A stretch of DNA of 64,000 nt from Kistimonas sp964291505. Its GTDB lineage: Bacteria; Pseudomonadota; Gammaproteobacteria; Pseudomonadales; Endozoicomonadaceae. Position 1 is the first letter of the stretch; every line of letters begins with the position of its first letter. Under the pieces are notes generated by a model. The model made no database searches. It was not told where the DNA came from and saw nothing but the letters and a program-made list of their open reading frames with translations. A program made the position numbers and the translations under genes. The DNA lies in assembly GCA_964291505.2 (NCBI GenBank), contig OZ220199.1:682001-746000 (forward strand), given 5' to 3'. Of this stretch, positions 17,649-26,600 are shown piece by piece.

Positions 17649-17691
17649 AAGTCCGCCCCATCATTGGTGGGCAGACAGCAAAGAAAGCGGG

Positions 17692-17720
17692 ATTCTACGC
17701 GCCGTCAATATTACTGTCAA
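17692..17720 (-). promoter_or_regulatory. Sigma-70 promoter of the S10 operon
   Basis: Minus-strand -35 TTGACA, 17-base spacer, -10 TAGAAT. It lies between the tufA terminator and rpsJ, giving an untranslated leader of roughly 65 bases, far shorter than the well-studied enteric S10 leader. Confidence 0.85.
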
Positions 17721-17732
17721 TATTTTATACAG

Positions 17733-17760
17733 TAAAAGCCCCGAGCCTGAGCCCGGGGCT
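17733..17760 (-). terminator. Terminator after tufA
   Basis: On the minus strand AGCCCCG ... CGGGGCT (7-bp stem, 10-base loop) followed by TTTT. It separates the str operon from the S10 operon; the S10 promoter begins about 13 bases further on. Confidence 0.85.
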
Positions 17761-17796
17761 ATTTGTTTAGAGCGGTAGAGTCAGACCAGGTCGCTA

Positions 17797-18990
17797 TTAG
17801 GCGATGATCTTGGCAACAACACCGGCGCCAACAGTACGGCCGCCTTCACGAATCGCGAAGCGCAGACCTTCTTCCATGGCGATAGGAGCGATCAGAGTTA
17901 CAGTCATCTGAACGTTATCACCAGGCATTACCATTTCAACGCCTTCTGGCAGTTCGCAGGAACCGGTCACGTCAGTTGTACGGAAGTAGAACTGAGGACG
18001 GTAGCCCTTGAAGAAAGGAGTATGACGACCACCTTCATCCTTGGACAGAACGTAAACTTCTGACTGGAACTGGGTGTGAGGAGTGATAGAACCGGGCTTA
18101 GCCAGTACCTGACCACGCTCTACGTCTTCACGCTTGGTACCACGCAGCAGACAGCCAACGTTCTCACCAGCACGGCCTTCGTCCAGCAGCTTGCGGAACA
18201 TTTCTACGCCGGTAACGGTGGTCTTGGTGGTGTCTTTGATACCAACGATTTCGATTTCTTCACCAACCTTGACGATACCACGCTCAACACGACCGGTAAC
18301 AACTGTACCGCGGCCAGCGATGGAGAATACGTCTTCAATCGGCATCAGGAAAGGCTGGTCGATTGCACGCTCAGGCTCAGGGATGTACTCGTCCAGAGTT
18401 TCTACCAGCTTCTTAACAGCGGTAGTACCCATTTCGTTGGCGTCTTCACCGTTCAGAGCCATCAGGGCAGAACCGATAACGATCGGAGTGTCGTCACCCG
18501 GGAATTCGTAAGTGTCCAGCAGCTCACGAACTTCCATTTCTACCAGTTCCAGCAGCTCTTCATCGTCAACCATGTCAGCCTTGTTCAGGAAGACAACGAT
18601 GTAAGGAACACCGACCTGACGAGACAGCAGGATGTGCTCACGAGTCTGAGGCATGGGGCCGTCAGCAGCGGAACATACCAGGATAGCGCCGTCCATCTGG
18701 GCAGCACCGGTGATCATGTTCTTAACGTAGTCAGCGTGTCCGGGGCAGTCTACGTGCGCGTAGTGACGGTTCGGAGAATCGTATTCTACGTGTGCAGTAG
18801 AGATGGTGATACCACGCTCACGCTCTTCAGGCGCGTTATCGATCTGGTCGAAAGCCTTGGCAGTACCGCCCCAGACTTCTGCACAGACGCGAGTCAGAGC
18901 AGCAGTCAGGGTAGTTTTACCGTGGTCAACGTGACCGATGGTGCCGACGTTTACGTGCGGCTTATTACGTTCAAATTTTTCCTTAGCCAT
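17797..18990 (-). CDS. tufA: Elongation factor Tu (copy A)
   Basis: GTPase that delivers aminoacyl-tRNA to the ribosome. It has 397 residues with the P-loop GHVDHGKT (residues 19-26), DCPGHADY (81-88) and NKAD (136-139). The protein differs from the second copy only at residue 171 (Val here, Ile in TufB), and the DNA differs at scattered, mostly silent sites. Last gene of the str operon (rpsL-rpsG-fusA-tufA). Confidence 0.98.
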   Translation of the reverse strand: MAKEKFERNKPHVNVGTIGHVDHGKTTLTAALTRVCAEVWGGTAKAFDQIDNAPEERERGITISTAHVEYDSPNRHYAHVDCPGHADYVKNMITGAAQMDGAILVCSAADGPMPQTREHILLSRQVGVPYIVVFLNKADMVDDEELLELVEMEVRELLDTYEFPGDDTPIVIGSALMALNGEDANEMGTTAVKKLVETLDEYIPEPERAIDQPFLMPIEDVFSIAGRGTVVTGRVERGIVKVGEEIEIVGIKDTTKTTVTGVEMFRKLLDEGRAGENVGCLLRGTKREDVERGQVLAKPGSITPHTQFQSEVYVLSKDEGGRHTPFFKGYRPQFYFRTTDVTGSCELPEGVEMVMPGDNVQMTVTLIAPIAMEEGLRFAIREGGRTVGAGVVAKIIA

Positions 18991-19024
18991 TTTGACTTAC
19001 CTTACTGGTCAATGAAAATTACAG

Positions 19025-21127
19025 TTAACCCTGGTTATTCTTGATCACCGCTTCCGCGATGCTCGCAGGTGTTTCGGCATACTCGGAGAATTCCATGGTG
19101 TATGTCGCACGACCCTGAGTAGCAGAACGAAGATCTGTGGCATAACCGAACATCTCAGCCAGAGGCACCTGAGCGCGGATAACCTTGCCGGAAGTGCTGT
19201 CTTCCATACCCTGCACGAGACCACGACGACGGTTCAGGTCACCCATGACATCACCCATGTACTCTTCGGGTGTGACAACCTCAACAGCCATCATCGGCTC
19301 CATCAGAACGGGCTGAGCCTGCGGGGCGTACTTCTTCAGAGCCTGAGATGCGGCGATTTTAAACGCCATCTCGTTGGAGTCAACCTCGTGGAAGGAGCCG
19401 TCATACAGACGCGCCTTCAGGCCAAGCAGCGGATAGCCGGCGATAACGCCGTTCTGCATCTGCTCCTCGATACCCTTCTGAACCGCAGGAATGTATTCCT
19501 TGGGAATGGCGCCACCAACGATTTCGTTGACGAATACCAGACCTTCTTCACCCTCGTCAGCCGGGGAGAAGTCAACAACAACGTGACCGTACTGACCACG
19601 ACCACCAGACTGCTTGGCAAACTTGTGGTTGGCAGTAACGCTGGCCTTGAGCTTCTCACGGTAAGACACCTGAGGCTTACCAATGTTCGCTTCAACCTTG
19701 AACTCGCGACGCATACGGTCAACCAGTACATCAAGGTGCAGCTCACCCATACCGGAGATGATGGTCTGACCGGTTTCTTCGTCAGTCTTGACACGGAAAG
19801 AAGGATCTTCCTGGGCCAGCTTGCCCAGCGCGATACCCATCTTCTCCTGGTCAGCCTTGGACTTAGGCTCAACCGCAACAGAGATAACCGGCTCAGGGAA
19901 TTCCATGCGCTCCAGAACGATCGGATGATCCGGATCACACAGCGTCTCACCAGTGGTCACGTCCTTCATACCGATCAGAGCAACGATATCACCCGCCAGG
20001 GCTTCCTTGATCTCTTCACGGTTGTTGGCGTGCATCTGCACCATACGGCCGATACGCTCTTTCTTCATCTTGACGGAGTTGATGACCGACTGACCAGAAG
20101 CAGCAATACCGGAGTAAACACGAGCGAACGTCAGCGTACCAACGAAGGGGTCGGTAGCAATTTTGAATGCCAGCGCAGCGAACGGAGCCTTGTCGTCAGC
20201 CTCACGGGTTTCGACGGTTTCACCGTCGTCCAGAGTACCTTCGATTGCCTTAACTTCTTTCGGAGAAGGCATGAACTCAATGACCGCGTCCAGAACTGCC
20301 TGAACACCCTTGTTCTTGAACGCAGAACCACCGAACACAGGAATGATTTCGTTGGCCAGCGTACGAACACGGATACCCTGCTTGATTTCTTCTTCAGTCA
20401 GGTCACCCTCTTCGAGGTATTTTTCCATCAACTCTTCAGAAGATTCGGCAGCCGCTTCAACCATGTACTCGCGCATTTCTTCGCAAGTCGCCTGCAGGTC
20501 AGCCGGGATATCGCCGTATTCAAAGCTCATGCCCTGGTCGGCTTCGTTCCACAGGATGGTCTTCATCTTGATCAGATCGACAACACCCTTGAATTCGTCT
20601 TCAGCACCGATGGTCATCTGCATCGGTACCGCGTTGGCGCCCAGGCGCTCACGCAGCTGACGAACAACCATCAGGAAGTCCGCACCGGTACGGTCCATCT
20701 TGTTGACGAATACCATGCGCGGTACTTCGTACTTGTTTGCCTGACGCCATACGGTTTCAGTCTGAGGCTGAACACCGGAGGAACCACACAGAACAACAAC
20801 TGCACCATCCAGAACCCGCAGGGAACGTTCTACTTCGATAGTGAAGTCAACGTGTCCAGGCGTATCGATGATGTTGACACGATGCTCATCAAACTGAGCA
20901 TTCATACCACGCCAGAAACAGGTGGTAGCCGCAGAAGTGATGGTAATACCACGCTCCTGCTCCTGCTCCATCCAGTCCATGGTAGCGGCACCGTCGTGTA
21001 CTTCACCGATCTTATGGCTCAGACCGGTGTAGAACAGGATCCGCTCAGTAGTAGTGGTCTTACCCGCGTCTACGTGGGCGCAGATACCAATGTTACGGTA
21101 TCGGCTAATCGGGGTTTTACGAGCCAC
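19025..21127 (-). CDS. fusA: Elongation factor G
   Basis: Translocase GTPase. The 700 residues include the P-loop AHVDAGKTTTTER, DTPGHVDFT and NKMDRTGADF, and the domain IV/V segments VSYREKL and PVLMEPMMAVEVVTPEEYMGDVMGDLNRRRG. Lies between rpsG and tufA with short spacers. A very long open frame on the opposite strand is only its shadow. Confidence 0.98.
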   Translation of the reverse strand: MARKTPISRYRNIGICAHVDAGKTTTTERILFYTGLSHKIGEVHDGAATMDWMEQEQERGITITSAATTCFWRGMNAQFDEHRVNIIDTPGHVDFTIEVERSLRVLDGAVVVLCGSSGVQPQTETVWRQANKYEVPRMVFVNKMDRTGADFLMVVRQLRERLGANAVPMQMTIGAEDEFKGVVDLIKMKTILWNEADQGMSFEYGDIPADLQATCEEMREYMVEAAAESSEELMEKYLEEGDLTEEEIKQGIRVRTLANEIIPVFGGSAFKNKGVQAVLDAVIEFMPSPKEVKAIEGTLDDGETVETREADDKAPFAALAFKIATDPFVGTLTFARVYSGIAASGQSVINSVKMKKERIGRMVQMHANNREEIKEALAGDIVALIGMKDVTTGETLCDPDHPIVLERMEFPEPVISVAVEPKSKADQEKMGIALGKLAQEDPSFRVKTDEETGQTIISGMGELHLDVLVDRMRREFKVEANIGKPQVSYREKLKASVTANHKFAKQSGGRGQYGHVVVDFSPADEGEEGLVFVNEIVGGAIPKEYIPAVQKGIEEQMQNGVIAGYPLLGLKARLYDGSFHEVDSNEMAFKIAASQALKKYAPQAQPVLMEPMMAVEVVTPEEYMGDVMGDLNRRRGLVQGMEDSTSGKVIRAQVPLAEMFGYATDLRSATQGRATYTMEFSEYAETPASIAEAVIKNNQG

Positions 21128-21148
21128 GACACAATCCTCTGTATTATC

Positions 21149-21619
21149 TTAGAAACGGTAGTGGGAGAACGCCTTGTTAGCTTCTGCCATACGATGCACG
21201 TCTTCACGCTTCTTGACAGCGGCGCCTTTGTTGTCAGCCGCGTCAACCAGCTCACCTGCCAGACGCAGGTCCATGGATTTTTCACCACGCTTACGTGCAG
21301 CGTCTACCAGCCAGCGCATGGCCAGGGCAGAACGACGCGCAGGACGAACTTCTACGGGCACCTGGTAGGTAGCACCACCAACACGACGAGATTTAACCTC
21401 GACAACCGGTGCAACGGATTCCAGGGCCGCTTCGAACACCTCGAGAGGGTCCTTGTTAGTACGCTCCTGGATCTTGTCCAACGCACCATACACGATACGC
21501 TCGGCGACAGACTTCTTGCCGCTGACCATAACGTGGTTAATGAATTTGGTCAGTACCTTGTTACCGAACTTCGGATCCGGCAACACATCGCGTTTCGCTA
21601 CGACTCGTCTTCTAGGCAT
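21149..21619 (-). CDS. rpsG: 30S ribosomal protein S7
   Basis: Primary 16S head binder and str operon repressor in enteric bacteria. It has 156 residues, starting MPRRRVVAKRDVLPDPKF, with GGATYQVPVEVRPARRSALAMRWLV and the C-terminal VHRMAEANKAFSHYRF. The 141-bp gap to rpsL is longer than most spacers in the block and corresponds to the place where S7 binds in E. coli. Confidence 0.97.
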   Translation of the reverse strand: MPRRRVVAKRDVLPDPKFGNKVLTKFINHVMVSGKKSVAERIVYGALDKIQERTNKDPLEVFEAALESVAPVVEVKSRRVGGATYQVPVEVRPARRSALAMRWLVDAARKRGEKSMDLRLAGELVDAADNKGAAVKKREDVHRMAEANKAFSHYRF

Positions 21620-21760
21620 TGATAAGTCCTCAAACTTGGTCTTCAGGTTGTTTCGAGATCAGCCTTCGACTCGACCTTACTCTTATCAACCAGATGCTCT
21701 GATTAATAGATAAAACTATGACAACTATTCAGGCGATTAATTCCCCTGAACAGAAAAGCC

Positions 21761-22135
<375 letters not shown>

Positions 22136-22236
22136 TTAAGCAATTTCTCCGAAGTTTCTAATACAAAACAGGTTACGACACCCAGAGGATTAAGCATCGC
22201 GACCCGAGCCTGACCAGTAAATACCGGCCAGACACT

Positions 22237-22264
22237 GGTTTTCACAAAGGGTTTTGTGGAAACC
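22237..22264 (-). promoter_or_regulatory. Strong hairpin in the str operon leader
   Basis: GGTTTTCACAAA pairs with TTTGTGGAAACC (12 bp, one G-T pair) around a four-base loop, inside the roughly 180-base untranslated leader of rpsL. No T-run follows, so it is not an intrinsic terminator; it may be a protein-binding or stabilising structure. Confidence 0.6.
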
Positions 22265-22321
22265 GGCGCCCAAAGGCAGCCTTGACAAGAGACAAAGGCA
22301 GGGCACACTAAAAGGCACCGG

Positions 22322-22350
22322 ATTTTAAATAGGCCAGCCGCCCGCGTCAA
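22322..22350 (-). promoter_or_regulatory. Sigma-70 promoter of the str operon
   Basis: Minus-strand -35 TTGACG, 17-base spacer, -10 TAAAAT, about 190 bases upstream of rpsL. No other pairing of near-consensus hexamers was found in this gap. Confidence 0.75.
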
Positions 22351-22446
22351 GGAATGCCGCAGGCTTTCACGTCAGGGGAAACGCTGAGAATCACGTAAAC
22401 ATGCTGCCACCCACTCCGGACAACTACGGATTGATTATAAACAATA

Positions 22447-23007
22447 ATGAAGAAACAGCGGCTTTACCTCACTATTCCTCGAATTCTTCTGTTTTTATTG
22501 ATACAAAACCTGTATTCATCTGATGCATTAGCATCAGGGATCGGAAAGTACGAATCCTGGTATCAGGATGTCTGGTGTGAAGGCTATGATGGCCAAACGG
22601 AAGTTGAGCAGGATGATGGTACGCGCGTTGACTGCCTGACCAGCAACCATGCTATTGAAATGGAGTTTGCCCGAAAATGGCGTGAAGCGATTGGCCAGTC
22701 ATTACATTACGCCTTAAAGACTGGACGCAAGGCTGGCATTGTGTTGATTCTGCAGAAACCTTCAGATGAGCAATACTGGGAAAGTCTTGGCGAAGTCATC
22801 AAGCATTATCACCTGCCAATAACACTCTGGCGCTTGGGCCGTAATTCAAGGCGTACACCCTACATCACTTCCTCTAACAATACGGGTTCGACCAATAGCA
22901 TTGATTGTTATCCCCTTGGCAAAAGCATGATCAGTATCACCGGACACACAATAGCGAATCGTATTCGATGTACCACCATTTGTTACACCCCGAGGCCCAT
23001 AAGATAA
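22447..23007 (+). CDS. Secreted hypothetical protein with PD-(D/E)XK-like residue pattern
   Basis: A 186-residue frame with an N-terminal hydrophobic stretch (ILLFLLIQNLYSSDALAS) that looks like a signal peptide. The core reads RVDCLTSNHAIEMEFARKWREAIGQSLHYA: Asp62, Glu71/Glu73, Lys77 and Gln84 are spaced like the D-E-x-K plus Q pattern of restriction-endonuclease-fold proteins, followed by a hydrophobic strand (AGIVLIL). I do not recognise a named function. About the last 54 codons run antisense through the 3' end of the pseudopilin gene, so the natural end may lie near residue 132 (LPITLWRLG) and the tail may be non-native. No clear ribosome binding site precedes the ATG. Confidence 0.6.
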   Translation: MKKQRLYLTIPRILLFLLIQNLYSSDALASGIGKYESWYQDVWCEGYDGQTEVEQDDGTRVDCLTSNHAIEMEFARKWREAIGQSLHYALKTGRKAGIVLILQKPSDEQYWESLGEVIKHYHLPITLWRLGRNSRRTPYITSSNNTGSTNSIDCYPLGKSMISITGHTIANRIRCTTICYTPRPIR

Positions 23008-23400
23008 CCTTGTAATATCTCTTGACCATTCAATGGATAGATCTTCAATATTTGTAACACGTGCCCGGAGCATTTCTTCGCCAGCTGTTACCAATAAAAA
23101 ACCATCATTATCCTGATCCGTAAAAAGCTGCCAGCCACCATTCCACATTGACTTAGGATCAGAAGAATCCCTTGTACCATTTTCCCGTATTGTTACCCAT
23201 ATATTGCGGCTTAATGCTTCAGAACGCGCATATGCCAACGCACTCCGCAAAGAGGCCACCTCCGCATCAACACGATTTTTAAGCACCCAGTCCGATATCG
23301 CTGGTCCCGCAGCCGCAACAAGTATGATCACAATACCCATACTCACCAGCAGCTCAACCATTGTGAAGCCGCCCTGCTTTCCCGAGAATTCCTTTCTCAT
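22846..23400 (-). CDS. GspH/FimT-like minor pseudopilin
   Basis: A 184-residue protein with a type III prepilin leader: after MRKEFSGKQG comes the cleavage/methylation site GFTMVELLV and a hydrophobic helix (SMGIVIILVAAAGPAISDWV). The C-terminal domain has the GspH pattern NIWVTIRENG ... WNGGWQLFTDQDNDGF. Such proteins initiate type IV pili or type II secretion pseudopili at the inner membrane. It stands alone between rpoC and rpsL, away from any pilus cluster, so its partners must be elsewhere. Its 3' end overlaps the oppositely oriented hypothetical gene by 162 bp. Confidence 0.87.
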   Translation of the reverse strand: MRKEFSGKQGGFTMVELLVSMGIVIILVAAAGPAISDWVLKNRVDAEVASLRSALAYARSEALSRNIWVTIRENGTRDSSDPKSMWNGGWQLFTDQDNDGFLLVTAGEEMLRARVTNIEDLSIEWSRDITRLSYGPRGVTNGGTSNTIRYCVSGDTDHAFAKGITINAIGRTRIVRGSDVGCTP

Positions 23401-23534
23401 TCCTGAATACCTGAAAAGCCATTCCGTTGCCTATTTAATTCACTCTAGCAACTGGACTGCCCCAGACCGTCTCGCGTGAGCGTTTCATAGTGCATTACAG
23501 GGATATAACGGTTTTTTCATTCATAATACGCATA

Positions 23535-23562
23535 AAAAAACGGAGCCTTATGGCTCCGTTTT
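23535..23562 (-). terminator. Terminator of the rpoBC unit
   Basis: AAAACGGAGCC / GGCTCCGTTTT, an 11-bp stem with a four-base loop, followed on the minus strand by further T residues. It lies about 55 bases beyond the rpoC stop and isolates rpoC from the pseudopilin gene. Confidence 0.92.
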
Positions 23563-23615
23563 CTCAGTCGACTCACCAAGGGCTTACCGATTAGGCAAAC
23601 CCTTGCTCAGTGCGA

Positions 23616-26600
23616 TCAGGCATCACCTGAATTCAAAGCTTCAGACAGCGCCTGCTCTACTTCAGAAGCAGAAACAGTAGGTGTCACAAACTCGACAGGT
23701 TCCAACTTCTCTCTGCGGTCCTTGTGATAAGTTAGACCAGTTCCCGCCGGAATCAGTCGACCCACAACCACGTTTTCTTTCAGACCACGCAGGTAGTCAC
23801 GCTTACCGGTCACAGCGGCCTCAGTCAGTACTCGCGTGGTTTCCTGGAAGGAAGCCGCTGAGATGAACGACTCAGTCGCCAGAGAGGCCTTAGTAATACC
23901 CAGCAGGACACGCTCATACTTGGCTGGGAACTTATCCTCGCCACTCAGCGTATCGTTAACCTCAAGCACCTTGTTGTATTCCATCTGCTCACCGCGGATC
24001 AGGTCAGAGTCACCAGCATCGGAGACTTCAACCTTACGCAGCATCTGGCGCAGAATCGTTTCAATGTGCTTGTCGTTAATCTTAACGCCCTGCAGACGGT
24101 ATACGTCCTGGATCTCGTTGACGATGTACTTCGCCAGCTCACCCACACCCAGCAGTCGTAAAACGTCGTGCGGGTTGGTCGGACCGTCGGAAACAACTTC
24201 ACCCTTGGTGACCTGTTCACCCTCGAACACGTTCAGGTGACGCCACTTCGGAATCAGCTCCTCATACGGATCGCTACCGTCAGTCGGAGTGATCACCAGT
24301 CGCTTCTTACCCTTGGTCTCCTTACCGAAGCCGATGGTACCGGAGATTTCTGCCAGGATGGCAGGCTCTTTCGGCTTACGTGCTTCGAACAGGTCGGCAA
24401 CCCGAGGCAGACCACCGGTGATATCCCGGTTACCACTGGACTGCTGCGGAATACGGGCAATGATGTCACCTACTTCCACGTTCACGCCGTCCTTCAGGCT
24501 CAGCAATGAGTTAGCCGGCAGGAAGTACTGCGCCGGGATGTTGGTATTCGCCATCATCAGCTCATTGCCGTTCTCATCAACCAGCTGGATCGCGGGACGC
24601 AGATCCTTACCGGCAGACGGACGATCCTTCGGATCCATAACTTCGATACTGGACAGACCGGTGATTTCATCCGTCTGTTTCTTGATGGTAATACCATCTT
24701 CCATACCGAAGAATTTCACCTTACCGGCCACTTCCGTCACGATCGGGTGCGTATGCGGATCCCACTTGGCAACAATCGCGCCGGCTTCTACGGCATCACC
24801 ATCCTTCACGGACAGCACCGCACCGTAAGGCAGCTTGTAACGCTCACGCTCACGACCGAATTCATCCGCAACGGCCAGCTGACCGGAACGGCTGACAGCA
24901 ACCAGATTGCCATCCTTCCGCTCAACAAACTTCAGGTTTTGCAGACGGATAGAGCCTTTACTCTTAACAGTGATGTTGTCCTGCGCAGCATTCCGTGACG
25001 CCGCACCACCGATGTGGAAGGTACGCATCGTCAACTGGGTACCGGGTTCACCGATGGACTGTGCCGCGATAACACCGACAGCCTCACCCACGTTAACCAG
25101 GTGGCCACGACCTAGGTCACGGCCGTAACACTTGGAGCACACACCGTAACGGGTTTCACAGGAGATAGAGGAGCGAACCAGAACCTCATCAACGTTCAAC
25201 TCTTCCAGCTTGCGAACCCATTGCTCGTCAATCAACGTACCTGCGCTGACTGCGATATCATCGGTGCCAGGTGTGTAGACATCTTCTGCCACCACACGAC
25301 CCAGGATACGCTCACCCAGCGGTTCAACAACGTCACCACCTTCGATGTGAGGCGTCATCAACAAACCATTGCTGGTACCGCAATCGTGCTCAGTGACCAC
25401 CAGATCCTGTGCAACGTCAACCAGACGACGGGTCAGGTAACCGGAGTTCGCTGTCTTCAATGCCGTATCCGCCAGACCCTTACGAGCACCGTGGGTCGAG
25501 ATGAAGTACTGCAGTACGTTCAGACCTTCACGGAAGTTCGCAGTGATCGGCGTTTCGATGATGGAGCCGTCCGGCTTCGCCATCAGACCACGCATACCAG
25601 CCAGCTGACGAATCTGCGCCGCACTACCCCGGGCGCCGGAGTCAGCCATCATGTAGACGCTGTTAAAGGATTCCTGGTCTACCTCTTTACCTTCACGGTC
25701 GATGACCTTGTCGGTCTTGAGGTTTTCCATCATCCGCTTGGCCAGCACTTCGTTGGCACGGGACCAGATATCGATAACCTTGTTGTACTTTTCGCCCTGG
25801 GTTACCAGACCGGAAGCAAACTGGTTTTCAATTTCGCGCACTTCATTGTGTGCTTCGTCGATGATGTTGACCTTCTCATCCGGGATAACGAAATCGTTAA
25901 CACCGATGGATGCACCGGAAACCGTTGCATACTGGAAGCCCAGGTACATCATCTGGTCAGCAAAGATAACTGTCTCTTTCAGACCGACACGACGGTAGCA
26001 GGCGTTCAGCAATCCAGAGATGGAACGCTTCTTCATCGCCTGGTTAACCAGTTCGAACGGCAGGCCGTCAGGAACGATATCCCACAGCAGTACACGACCG
26101 ATGGTGGTGTCAGCAATAAAGCGACGAGACTCCAGCTCACCTTGCGCATTCTTAAGCGCTTCGGAAATACGAACCTTCACCTTCGCATGCAGATCCGCCG
26201 CGCCAACACGGTAAGCCCGCAGGGCTTCCTTGATGTCGGCAAACATCATGCCCTCACCCTTCGCATTGATGCGATCACGGGTGATGTAGTAGAGACCCAG
26301 TACCACGTCCTGAGAAGGAACGATGATCGGCTCACCACTGGCCGGTGCCAGAATGTTGTTGGTGGACATCATCAACGCACGCGCTTCCAGCTGGGCTTCC
26401 AGCGTCAGCGGTACGTGAACAGCCATCTGGTCACCGTCAAAGTCGGCGTTGTAGGCAGCACAGACTAGCGGATGCAGCTGGATCGCCTTACCTTCAATCA
26501 GTACCGGCTCGAATGCCTGGATACCCAGACGGTGCAGTGTCGGTGCACGGTTCAGCAGAACAGGATGCTCACGGATGACTTCATCCAGGATATCCCATAC

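Noticed and set aside
19388..21622. 744-codon open frame on the plus strand
   Set aside because: It is antisense to fusA and rpsG. Strong codon bias in those genes removes stops from the opposite frame, and the translated product resembles no protein.
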